A DNA stretch of 6,464 nucleotides from Acetobacteraceae bacterium (GCA_019689515.1 JADGHI010000229.1:1-6464); one strand, 5' to 3'; positions 1 through 6,412 are shown, counted from the first letter of the stretch. A program made the numbers and translations. The notes: a model not told the origin generated them from the sequence alone.

Positions 1-25
1 CCTACGCCTTCGTCGGCAGGGTATT

Positions 26-613
26 ATGTTACTGAGCGCCGAGGACGAGCTGCGCGCGGCGATCGCCGGCTTTACCGGCTCGCCGCTGCGCGAGACCGCG
101 ACCAACCTCGTCTTCGCCGACGGTGTCCCCGAAAGCGGGCTGATGTTCATCGGCGAGGCGCCCGGCGCCGAGGAGGACCGGCTGGGGAGGCCTTTCGTCG
201 GCCAGTCCGGCCGGCTGCTCGACCGGATGCTCGCGAGCATCGGCCTCGACCGGACGCGGAATTTCTACATCACCAACATCCTGCCCTGGCGCCCGCCGGG
301 GAACCGCACGCCGACCGACGGGGAGATCACGCTGTTCCTCCCCTTCGTGCTCCGTCACATCGCGCTGGTCCGGCCGCGCCACCTCGTCCTGCTCGGCGGC
401 GTGGCGGCCAAGGCGCTGCTCCGCTCGCGCGAGGGCATCACCCGCCTGCGCGGGCGCTGGCACGAGGTGCCGGTGGAGGAGCTGGGCCGGCCCGTGCCCG
501 CGCTGGCGACGCTCCATCCCGCCTATCTGCTGCGCAATCCGGCGGCCAAGCGGGAGGCCTGGGCCGACCTCCTGCTGCTGCGCCGGAGGCTGGATGCGGA
601 GGGTCAGCCATGA
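26..613 (+). CDS. Family 4 (UdgA-type) uracil-DNA glycosylase, cysteine-free
   Basis: Removes uracil from DNA, the first step of base excision repair after cytosine deamination or dUTP misincorporation; cytoplasmic. Visible motifs in the 195-residue product: GEAPG (43-47) followed by an acidic stretch, the RPFVG uracil-pocket segment (55-59), PWRPPGNRTPT (87-97) and HPAYLLRNP (164-172). These are the family 4 landmarks in the right order. Classical family 4 enzymes bind a 4Fe-4S cluster through four cysteines. Aligned by eye with the Thermus enzyme, the four positions here are Phe16, Ser19, Trp88 and Phe104, and the protein contains no cysteine. The ATG at 26 has only a weak GCAGGG upstream, and the frame stays open to the window edge. 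Many alphaproteobacterial homologues carry an N-terminal extension, so the true start may lie outside. The family call is firm; the start is not. Confidence 0.9.
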   Translation: MLLSAEDELRAAIAGFTGSPLRETATNLVFADGVPESGLMFIGEAPGAEEDRLGRPFVGQSGRLLDRMLASIGLDRTRNFYITNILPWRPPGNRTPTDGEITLFLPFVLRHIALVRPRHLVLLGGVAAKALLRSREGITRLRGRWHEVPVEELGRPVPALATLHPAYLLRNPAAKREAWADLLLLRRRLDAEGQP

Positions 614-668
614 CCCTGCAGCGTTTTGTGATTGAAAAACGCCTTCTAACCCTTTGATTCCTGGTTAG
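601..668. repeat. Three tandem inverted repeats across the glycosylase stop and AT-rich gap
   Basis: Three perfect stem-forming inverted repeats follow one another. GGGTCA/TGACCC (601-606 with 611-616, 4-nt loop) spans the glycosylase stop codon. GCGTTTT/AAAACGC (621-627 with 636-642, 8-nt loop) is next. CTAACC/GGTTAG (646-651 with 663-668, 11-nt loop) is followed by TCGTTTT. The last could be a weak intrinsic terminator, and the set could also be an operator or mRNA 3' structure. The bases are seen directly; the function is inferred. Confidence 0.45.
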
Positions 669-680
669 TCGTTTTAAACT
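654..680 (+). promoter_or_regulatory. Possible sigma-70-like promoter for the lytic transglycosylase
   Basis: TTGATT (654-659) and TAAACT (675-680) each match the -35 and -10 consensus at four of six positions. The 15-nt spacer is shorter than ideal. The pair lies in the only AT-rich stretch of the gap, about 65 bases before the ATG at 747. It overlaps the third inverted repeat, so promoter and terminator readings of this stretch compete. Weak call. Confidence 0.25.
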
Positions 681-746
681 TGGACACAACGCCGCACGTT
701 TCGGGGTTGCCAAGGGCATTGGGCGGCCGGTAACGGCGACGGCGCC

Positions 747-2645
747 ATGCGAGCGATCTGCCCCATGGCCCGCTGCGCCCTCTGGGGCGCCCTTCTGTGT
801 GCTCTGGGGCTTGCACCGCAGCCCGTCGGCGCGCAGTCCGTGCGGGCCAGCCCCCAGACCGCCCCGCCGACGGTGACCGAAATCGGTCTCAGCCTCGGCC
901 ATCGTTCCGCAAGCCCCGGCCCGGCAGCGCCCGGAGAGGCGCTCGGGATCGGCCTGCCACGCCCGCTCGCACCGTCCCAGGCGGTGCGCCTCGCCCGCGT
1001 CTTCGACCTCCAGGCGCGCGGCGAGATGGAGCAGGCGGCGCGCGAGGCAGAGCTGATCGAAGACCGCCGGCTGATGGGCCATGTCCTCGCCGACCGCTTC
1101 CTGCGCGCCCCCGCGGCCGCCGCGCCCGAGGCGCTGCGTGCCTGGCTCGCCGCCTATGGCGACCATCCGGACGCGCCGGCGATCCATGCCCTGCTCGCCA
1201 GGCGCCTGCCGCGCGGCGCCGCCCTGCCGCCGGCGCCTCGTCCGGTGGAGGGCGCGCTCGACGCCGATGCGGAGATCGTGGTGCCGGAGGAGCGCGCGCC
1301 GGCCTCCCGCTCGGTGGTGCGCAACCCGGCGCTCGACCGTACGGTGCGGGACCTGGCCCGGAACGGCAGGGCGGACCGGGCGCTCGAGCGCATCGCGCGC
1401 ACCCGCGGCATGACCCCGGCCTATGCCGCGCTGCTGAAGGCCGAGGTGGCGCTCATCCTGTTCCAGCGCGGCCATGACGAGGCGGCCTTCCGCCTCGCCT
1501 CCGAGTTGGCCCGGCGGGACGCCGTCGCACGGGACGCCGGGGATGCGGGCTTCGTCGCCGGCCTCGCCGCCTGGGGCATGGGCCGCTACGATCTGGCGCT
1601 GCCCTACTTCGAGATCGCGGCGCGGGCCGAAGGGGCGTCCGCGACGCTCCGCTCCGCCGCGGCATTCTGGACGGCGCGCGCGGCGGTCCGGGCCCGGCAG
1701 CCGCAGCATTACGTCTCCTGGATGACCCTCGCGGCGCAGGAGCCCCGCACCTTCTACGGCCTGGTCGCGCGCCGCGCCCTTGGCCTCGCTCCCGGCCTCG
1801 CTTGGGAAAGCGATCTCGCCGGCGAGGCGGAAGGCGCGACATTGGCCGAGACCGCGGGCGGCTGGCGCGCCCTCGCCCTGCTGCAGATCGGCCAGACGGC
1901 GCGGGCGGAGGCCGAGCTGCGCCGTCTCTGGCCGCTCGCCGAGGGCAATCCGGGGCTGGCGCGGTCGATGCTCCTCGCCGCCGCGCAGGCGGGCATGACG
2001 CATCTCGGCGCGCAGCTCGCCGCCCTCGCGCAGAGCGCCGACGGCAGGCCGCGCGACTTCGCCCGCTTCCCCCTGCCGCGCCTTGACCCGCCCGGCGGGT
2101 TCCGAATGGACCCCTCGCTGCTCTACGCGATCGCCCGGCAGGAATCGAATTTCGACCCCGATGCCGTCTCCCCGGCCGGGGCACGCGGGCTGATGCAGAT
2201 CATGCCCGCGACGGCGAGCTATGTCGCGGGCGATCCCAGCCTGCGCGAGCGGAGCGGCGTGCGGCGCCTGAACGACCCCGGGCTGAGCCTGGAGCTTGGC
2301 CAGCGCTACCTTCTCCATCTGGTGCGGTACGAGGTGGTCGGGGACGACCTGATCCGCCTGCTCGCCGCCTACAATGCCGGCCCGGGCAACCTGGCGCGCT
2401 GGCTGCCTTCGAACGGGCACCGCGACGACCCGTTCCTCTTCATCGAGTCCCTGCCGATTTCGGAGACGCGGGTCTATGTCCGCCGGGTGCTGGCGCATTC
2501 CTGGATCTATGCCTCGCGCCTTGGCCTGCCGGCGCCGAGCCTGGATGCGCTGGCCGCCGGTCAGTTCCCGCGCTTCGCCGGCCCGGAGGAGGTGGCTGCG
2601 ATGCTCCGGCGGAACCCGATCCGGGCCGTGGCGGCGCGGCAATAG
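747..2645 (+). CDS. Exported Slt70-type soluble lytic murein transglycosylase (GH23)
   Basis: Cleaves the MurNAc-GlcNAc bond of peptidoglycan in the periplasm, leaving 1,6-anhydro-MurNAc ends, as in wall turnover and remodelling. The 632-residue product starts with a signal peptide (hydrophobic core about 11-25, likely cut after VGA near 29). Next comes a long helical-repeat region (about 60-440) like the Slt70 superhelix, including FWTARAA near 307 and TFYGLVARRALG near 335. The SLT catalytic domain is C-terminal, from about 450. Its landmarks are all present: RQESNFDP with catalytic Glu466, GLMQIMP (481-487) and AYNAGPG (541-547). Length is close to that of E. coli Slt70. ATG 747 was chosen because it opens the signal peptide; an in-frame ATG at 765 would also give one, and neither has a strong ribosome site. 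The gene lies 133 bases after the glycosylase and probably has its own promoter. Family call is secure. Confidence 0.95.
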   Translation: MRAICPMARCALWGALLCALGLAPQPVGAQSVRASPQTAPPTVTEIGLSLGHRSASPGPAAPGEALGIGLPRPLAPSQAVRLARVFDLQARGEMEQAAREAELIEDRRLMGHVLADRFLRAPAAAAPEALRAWLAAYGDHPDAPAIHALLARRLPRGAALPPAPRPVEGALDADAEIVVPEERAPASRSVVRNPALDRTVRDLARNGRADRALERIARTRGMTPAYAALLKAEVALILFQRGHDEAAFRLASELARRDAVARDAGDAGFVAGLAAWGMGRYDLALPYFEIAARAEGASATLRSAAAFWTARAAVRARQPQHYVSWMTLAAQEPRTFYGLVARRALGLAPGLAWESDLAGEAEGATLAETAGGWRALALLQIGQTARAEAELRRLWPLAEGNPGLARSMLLAAAQAGMTHLGAQLAALAQSADGRPRDFARFPLPRLDPPGGFRMDPSLLYAIARQESNFDPDAVSPAGARGLMQIMPATASYVAGDPSLRERSGVRRLNDPGLSLELGQRYLLHLVRYEVVGDDLIRLLAAYNAGPGNLARWLPSNGHRDDPFLFIESLPISETRVYVRRVLAHSWIYASRLGLPAPSLDALAAGQFPRFAGPEEVAAMLRRNPIRAVAARQ

Positions 2646-2646
2646 A

Positions 2647-2661
2647 CCGCGGCGCCCGCGG
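2647..2661 (+). terminator. GC hairpin just after the lytic transglycosylase stop
   Basis: CCGCGG, a 3-nt CGC loop, then CCGCGG again form a six-pair all-GC stem beginning two bases after the TAG stop. No T-run follows, so if it ends transcription it does so without a classical U-tract, or it only protects the 3' end. Confidence 0.3.
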
Positions 2662-2754
2662 CTGTCGGGTGGGCCACCTCGGGCGAGAAGCGCGGCTCGA
2701 ACGGCGCCGCAGGTGCCCCGCGATTTCGGAAAGGCTTTCGCGTTCCGTCCTGAC

Positions 2755-2778
2755 CGGCCGTGTACGCCGGCGCGGCCG
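2755..2778. terminator. Hairpin in the gap between convergent genes
   Basis: CGGCCG at 2755-2760 and CGGCCG at 2773-2778 can pair around a 12-nt loop. The hairpin lies in the 159-bp gap between the transglycosylase and the convergent lipase-like gene and reads the same from both strands, so it could serve either transcript. No T-run is present. In DNA this GC-rich such stems can arise by chance. Confidence 0.25.
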
Positions 2779-2804
2779 TCCCGACCCGACGCCGGAAGCG
2801 GTCT

Positions 2805-3932
2805 TCAGCCCAGCAGGTCGCTGCTGCCCGGGTGCGCGCCGGCAAAGAAGACGCGCATGTCCTCCTGGCCGTCTGCGTTGACGTCGATGTCGAAGAAGCG
2901 GCCCGTCGGGTCGAAACCCGAAACGCCGGGCAGGCGTGCCGGCTCCGGCGTGTCGTGCGCGATGCCGAGCCCGGCGAGCCGGTCGAAGGCCTCAGCCACC
3001 AGCGGCCCGGCCAGGTTGCCGACCGCGGAGACCACATTCAGCTCCTGCGGCGGCTCGCGCGTACCGGCGGCGTAGAGTTCGTCGCTGCTCAGCGTGGTGA
3101 AGATGGACTCGACGTTCACATGTGCGTCCTGCGGCGAGAGCGTCACCGGCTCGCCCTCGCGGTTGACGGCGTCGAAGGTCAGCACGCCGCCGATCTGCCC
3201 GCCGATGCGTGAGACGATGTCGCCCTCGGTGCGGAAGTTGAGCGCGTTCATCTGCGCCAGCACCGCCGGGTCCAGGTGCCCGCCGTTCAGGCTCTCGGTC
3301 GCGTCGCGGCCGCCGAGCGAGTCGATGGTGAACAGCGTGACCGTACCGGTATTGGCCGGATCGGCCGCGCGTGCCTCCGCTGTTTCGTAGGCGGCCGCTT
3401 GGGCAAGGGCGCCGCCGAGGCTGGCGCCGGTGAACACCACCGGCCGGTCCTCCACCTGCACCACGAGGCGCGCCGCCTGGACAAGCTCGGCGAAAGCCGG
3501 CGACGTCGTCTGCGGGCGCGCGAGGTCCAGGTCGGTGACGATGTCCGCGGTCGAGCCGATCGCCGTGCCATCGATCGCGAACACCACATGCCCATCGGTC
3601 TCGGAACGCAACTGCGCCGCCGAAAGGCCGCTGCGCGGGTCGCCGTAGCGCGCGACCAGGTCGAACACCTCGTCCCCGATGACGACGCCCGCGACCTGCG
3701 GCCCGAGCGTGTCGGCGATGCGCGGCATGGCGGCGAGGGCGGCATTGGTGAAGGCCTCGGCCCGCGGCAGGTCGGAGGCGCCGGTCGCGATCACGGCGGG
3801 CTCCCGCGGCGCCAGGCCGGACGCCGCCTGCACCACGGCCGGCGAGGTCGCGAAGGCGAGCAGGTCGCCACCCCGCAGGTCGTTGAAAAGGTCCCGGGCG
3901 TCGTTCAGGAAGATGGACAGCGTAGATGACAT
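2805..3932 (-). CDS. Class 3 lipase-like alpha/beta hydrolase with a C-terminal calcium-loop motif
   Basis: Probable esterase or lipase of the lipase class 3 fold; substrate unknown. In the 375-residue reading, HVVFAIDGT (115-123) matches the strand and oxyanion segment usually written FRGT. GASLGGALA (169-177) is the nucleophile elbow with Ser171, though the usual His after the first Gly is Ala. NFRTEGDIVSRIG (232-244) resembles the NDIVPRLP segment of fungal lipases and gives Asp238. DAHVN (269-273) offers His271, so a full Ser-Asp-His triad can be proposed. DIDVNADGQED (348-358) fits a DxDxNxDGxxD calcium loop. No signal peptide and no cysteine are seen. ATG 3932 was chosen because the frame upstream reads as Pro/Arg/Ser-rich noncoding sequence; its AGGAG lies 16 bases away, so the in-frame ATGs at 3989 and 4007 remain possible. 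It stands alone, opposite its neighbours. The fold is likely; activity is unproven. Confidence 0.72.
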   Translation of the reverse strand: MSSTLSIFLNDARDLFNDLRGGDLLAFATSPAVVQAASGLAPREPAVIATGASDLPRAEAFTNAALAAMPRIADTLGPQVAGVVIGDEVFDLVARYGDPRSGLSAAQLRSETDGHVVFAIDGTAIGSTADIVTDLDLARPQTTSPAFAELVQAARLVVQVEDRPVVFTGASLGGALAQAAAYETAEARAADPANTGTVTLFTIDSLGGRDATESLNGGHLDPAVLAQMNALNFRTEGDIVSRIGGQIGGVLTFDAVNREGEPVTLSPQDAHVNVESIFTTLSSDELYAAGTREPPQELNVVSAVGNLAGPLVAEAFDRLAGLGIAHDTPEPARLPGVSGFDPTGRFFDIDVNADGQEDMRVFFAGAHPGSSDLLG

Positions 3933-4176
3933 TCCAGTTCGTTCCGGACTCCTGCGCCGCGTCGGCGCGGACGATGGGATGGGCGCCATATCGCCTGCGC
4001 GCGGCATGGGCTTCCCAACGATCGCGTCATTCCGCGGGCGCGGGACCGTTCCGTTCCGCGGGCCGGCCGGGCCGCGGGATGGCGTGGGGGCTCCGTCCGC
4101 CCTAGATCATCACGGAAGCGGCGCCGGGCCCGAGCTTCCTGCCCGCAACCCGCGCCGCGCGGGAGACGCCGCAGAC
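3933..4176. promoter_or_regulatory. Divergent gap between the lipase-like gene and moaB, with CCGCGGG repeats
   Basis: This 244-bp gap should hold both divergent promoters, yet no convincing -35/-10 pair is visible on either strand. TTCCGCGGGC occurs twice (4030-4039 and 4054-4063), and its core CCGCGGG a third time (4072-4078). A GCGCCG/CGGCGC hairpin with a 3-nt loop (3954-3968) lies in the probable leader of the lipase-like gene. GGGAG at 4161-4165 is a suitable ribosome site for moaB. The repeats could be operator half-sites or chance in GC-rich DNA. Confidence 0.35.
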
Positions 4177-4716
4177 ATGCCGATCGACGAGAGCCTGCCC
4201 TTCCTGCCCGTCAACATCGCCGTCCTGACGGTGAGCGACACGCGCGACATGAGCAGCGACCGCTCCGGCCAGACCCTGCAGGAACGCATCGAAGCCGCAG
4301 GCCACCGCTGCGTCGCGCGCGAGATCGTCAGGGACGAGGCGGATGCGATCGAGGCCGTGCTGCGCCGCTGGATCGCCGACCCGAACATCGATTGCGGCCT
4401 CACCACCGGCGGCACCGGCATCACCGGCCGCGACGTGACGCCCGAGGCGTTCAGGCGCGTGCTCGAGAAGGAGATCGAGGGCTTCGGCGAACTGTTCCGG
4501 ATGCTGAGCTATCGCAAGATCGGCACCAGCACGATGCAGTCGCGCGCGCTCGGCGGCGTCGCGGGCGGCACCTATCTCTTCGCGCTGCCGGGCTCGACGG
4601 GCGCGTGCAAGGACGCCTGGGACGACATCCTGGTCTTCCAGCTCGATTCGCGGCACCGGCCCTGCAACCTGGTCGAACTGATGCCGCGGCTGCAGGAGCA
4701 TCTGAAGGCGGGCTGA
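4177..4716 (+). CDS. moaB: MoaB/MogA-family molybdenum cofactor biosynthesis protein
   Basis: A cytoplasmic protein of the molybdopterin-binding fold. MogA and archaeal MoaB adenylate molybdopterin before molybdate insertion; the role of E. coli-type MoaB itself is less clear, so the exact reaction here is inferred. In 179 residues, the usual MoaB length, one sees NIAVLTVSDTR (13-23), TTGGTG (76-81) with ITGRDVTPEA after it, EGFGELFRMLSYRKIGTST (101-119) and the LPGST loop (137-141). The end DSRHRPCNLVELMP (157-170) is much closer to E. coli MoaB than to MogA. ATG 4177 was chosen because the conserved domain begins directly after it and GGGAG lies 11 bases upstream. The frame is open further upstream to 3679, but that part overlaps the lipase-like gene and looks noncoding. 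No other cofactor gene is in the window. Confidence 0.93.
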   Translation: MPIDESLPFLPVNIAVLTVSDTRDMSSDRSGQTLQERIEAAGHRCVAREIVRDEADAIEAVLRRWIADPNIDCGLTTGGTGITGRDVTPEAFRRVLEKEIEGFGELFRMLSYRKIGTSTMQSRALGGVAGGTYLFALPGSTGACKDAWDDILVFQLDSRHRPCNLVELMPRLQEHLKAG

Positions 4717-4724
4717 GCGCCACC

Positions 4725-4740
4725 GGGGCGACGCTGCCCC
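4725..4740 (+). terminator. Hairpin after moaB
   Basis: GGGGC (4725-4729) and GCCCC (4736-4740) pair around a 6-nt loop, starting eight bases after the moaB stop. Flanking ACC and GGT can extend the stem past a small bulge. TTCGGTT follows, which is only weakly T-rich. A plausible terminator for the plus strand in a convergent gap. Confidence 0.4.
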
Positions 4741-4838
4741 TTCGGTTGGCGGCGAGGCCCGCGCCGTCCGGCAGCCGGGCAGCGGCCTTAGCCTGGCCGT
4801 CGAGCGGACAGGGCGCGATCGCCCCCCTCCGCGCCCGC

Positions 4839-4853
4839 CCGGTCCGTGACCGG
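4839..4853 (-). terminator. Hairpin immediately after the lipoprotein gene stop
   Basis: CCGGTC, a 3-nt loop and GACCGG form a perfect six-pair stem one base beyond the minus-strand stop codon (4855-4857). A second stem, GGGCG/CGCCC with a 4-nt loop (4811-4824), lies further downstream. Neither has a T-run. Together with the hairpin after moaB they make a likely bidirectional termination zone. Confidence 0.38.
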
Positions 4854-4854
4854 C

Positions 4855-5679
4855 TCAGGTGCGATAGACGGGCCCGTGGCCTTGCGGTAGAGGCAAGCCG
4901 GGCCCACGCCCCGGCGCCCGGGGCGGCTCGGATGGTCCTGAGTCCGGCGCTGTGGACCCGTCGCCCGCGGGCGCGCCCGTCCTGGTCCCCGCGTCGCCCT
5001 GGCCGGTGTCGTCCTCCTGCAGCAGGACGGTGACCAGCGCGGCGAAGCCGGCGGCCTCGCGCAGGCCGATCGTGCCGGGGGCCGCGGTCAGGAACACCCG
5101 CACGAAGCGCGCCCGCGCCACGCCGAGGCAGCGCAGCCCGTTCAGCCGGCGGCCGTCCTCCGTCGCCTCCGCCAGCGTCGCGCAGCGCACCAGGGGCTGT
5201 CCGCGCAGCGCCACGATGAACTGCTCCTCGGGCACCGCCGGCGTGCCGCGCGGCGGTGTGGCCGGGTGGGCGAGGCCCAGCGTCTCCGCGAGCATGTGCC
5301 CGAACTCTTCCGTCGCGGCGGGCTGGCGCGGATCGTCGCCGGCGATGCCCGACTCGCTGCGCGCGACGAGCACGACCGAGGCGAGCGCGCCCCCGGTATC
5401 CGGCGCGTAGCGGACCGCGAGGCCGGAGCCGAGCCGCGGCAGGACGAAGCTCTCCGTCGCGTTCCGGCGCATGCCGAGGAGCTCGGGCGGCAAGCGCTGC
5501 GCCAGGGCCGCGGCCGAGGCCATCCGGGCGTCGTCCGCACCCGCGCCGCGCCGCACCTCCGGCATTCCGGCGCAGCTCCCGGCGGCGATCAGGAGCATGA
5601 GCAACGGCACCGCCATGCGCGTCGCGCTCGCCTTGGGCAGGAGATGCCGGCACCCGTGCCGGGGCGATGGATTGCGCAC
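4855..5679 (-). CDS. Predicted envelope lipoprotein of unknown family
   Basis: I do not recognise the family. With the GTG start at 5679 the product has 274 residues: a basic n-region (1-21), a short hydrophobic core AVPLLMLLIAAG (23-34), and Cys36 in the context AAGSC. That is an imperfect lipobox, as position -3 is Ala, so outer-membrane lipoprotein status is likely but not certain. The middle (about 60-220) is mixed alpha/beta in appearance. It has two cysteines (166 and 184) that could form a periplasmic disulfide. Residues after about 220 are a Gly/Pro/Asp/Thr-rich, probably disordered tail. GTG 5679 was chosen because GGAGGAGG lies seven bases before it; the ATG at 5616 (253 residues, same lipobox Cys) is the alternative and lacks such a site. 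It follows the HPP gene by 67 bases on the same strand, so co-transcription is plausible. Confidence 0.62.
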   Translation of the reverse strand: MRNPSPRHGCRHLLPKASATRMAVPLLMLLIAAGSCAGMPEVRRGAGADDARMASAAALAQRLPPELLGMRRNATESFVLPRLGSGLAVRYAPDTGGALASVVLVARSESGIAGDDPRQPAATEEFGHMLAETLGLAHPATPPRGTPAVPEEQFIVALRGQPLVRCATLAEATEDGRRLNGLRCLGVARARFVRVFLTAAPGTIGLREAAGFAALVTVLLQEDDTGQGDAGTRTGAPAGDGSTAPDSGPSEPPRAPGRGPGLPLPQGHGPVYRT

Positions 5680-5686
5680 CAGTCCG

Positions 5687-5694
5687 CCTCCTCC
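5687..5694 (-). promoter_or_regulatory. Strong Shine-Dalgarno deciding the GTG start
   Basis: Minus-strand GGAGGAGG stands seven bases before the GTG at 5677-5679, in frame with the lipoprotein gene. It is the best ribosome site I see in the window and favours this start over the later ATG at 5616. Confidence 0.6.
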
Positions 5695-5746
5695 GCATCG
5701 CGCCATGCCGCAGAGTCGGCGCGGCACGGTGGCGCGGCAAATCGCG

Positions 5747-6412
5747 TCAGCGCGACTGCGCGGCCGTGATGCCAGCGGCGTCGCTGCGACGGTCGGTCCC
5801 GGCGTGATGCGCCGAGCCGGCACGATGGGCCGCACCGGCCAAGGCGGTGTCAGCCTTGGGCGTGCGCGCTGTAGCGGTGCCCGTCCCGGTCTTGCGGCGC
5901 TCCCTGGTGGCACGGCGGTGCCGATGCGCCAGGGGGCGCGGCCACGGCGGCACGCCCCAAGGCCGCGGCAGGTTGTTCGCGGCCAGGGCAACGAGGAACA
6001 GCACCAGCAGCCCCGGGAGCAGCGGCGCGAGCAGGAAGCCCCAGCCGGCATCCTCGGCGAACACCACCACCGGGTTTGCGCCGGCCGGGGAGTGGATGGT
6101 GCGGGTCAGCGCCATCAGGGCGAGCGCCACGCCCACCGCGACGGCGGCCCAGACCTCGACCGGACCGCCGAACCAGGCCCGGGCGGAATGGAAGGCGAGG
6201 CCGGTCACCGTCGCGACCACATGGCCGCCGACGAAGCTGCGCGGCTGCGCCATTGCGCCGCGCGGCATGCCGAACAGGATCACGCAGGACCCGCCGAGCG
6301 AGGGCAGCAGCCAGGGATGGTCGGTCCAGCGAAGCAGTGCGAGGCAGAGCAGCAGTGCCGCCGCGCTCGCGAGCACGTGCACGAGGAGGCGTTGCGGCGG
6401 CGGGCGGGTCAT
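5747..6412 (-). CDS. HPP-family integral membrane protein with variant HSP signature and basic C-terminal tail
   Basis: A small multi-pass inner-membrane protein of the HPP family (PF04982). Few members are characterised; a plant chloroplast member has been linked to nitrite transport, so a transporter role is only a possibility here. In 221 residues, membrane segments are apparent near 9-27, 35-49, 62-78, 86-103 and 124-146. The family landmarks AQPRSFVGGH (55-64) and TRTIHSPAGANP (103-114) are present, but the naming triplet reads His-Ser-Pro. After NNLPRPW (146-152) the family normally ends. Here about 65 more residues follow, rich in Arg, His, Thr and Ala, probably cytoplasmic and disordered. 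There is no clear Shine-Dalgarno before ATG 6412. The start codon overlaps the stop of an upstream frame as ATGA, which suggests translational coupling. The family call is firm; substrate unknown. Confidence 0.85.
   Translation of the reverse strand: MTRPPPQRLLVHVLASAAALLLCLALLRWTDHPWLLPSLGGSCVILFGMPRGAMAQPRSFVGGHVVATVTGLAFHSARAWFGGPVEVWAAVAVGVALALMALTRTIHSPAGANPVVVFAEDAGWGFLLAPLLPGLLVLFLVALAANNLPRPWGVPPWPRPLAHRHRRATRERRKTGTGTATARTPKADTALAGAAHRAGSAHHAGTDRRSDAAGITAAQSR

Noticed and set aside
1..25. End of a separate gene before the glycosylase
   Set aside because: One frame reads YAFVGRVLCY then stops at 33-35 inside the glycosylase start region, but ten residues with no motif cannot support a gene. 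The glycosylase frame itself is open through this stretch.
438..2642. A 734-codon open frame on the minus strand opposite the transglycosylase gene
   Set aside because: Its translation is Arg/Gly/Ala/His-rich with no domain, and it mirrors a firmly identified gene. Long antisense open frames are expected in DNA with GC-rich third positions.
4079..4105. Tiny open frame MAWGLRPP upstream of moaB as a leader peptide
   Set aside because: Eight codons with no ribosome site of note, no attenuator-like paired stems and no amino acid run related to the pathway.
3679..4176. N-terminal extension of the moaB frame
   Set aside because: It would add 166 residues without family resemblance, largely antisense to the lipase-like gene, and would bury the normal MoaB start.
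4451..5740. A 429-codon minus-strand open frame over the moaB end and the lipoprotein gene
   Set aside because: Arg/Ala/Pro-rich low-complexity translation with no recognisable motif; it overlaps the conserved end of moaB and a better frame with a signal sequence.
5680..6051. N-terminal extension of the lipoprotein frame back to an ATG at 6051
   Set aside because: The added residues are Arg/Pro/Cys-rich and overlap the HPP coding region. The signal sequence begins far downstream, and the strong ribosome site favours the GTG at 5679.
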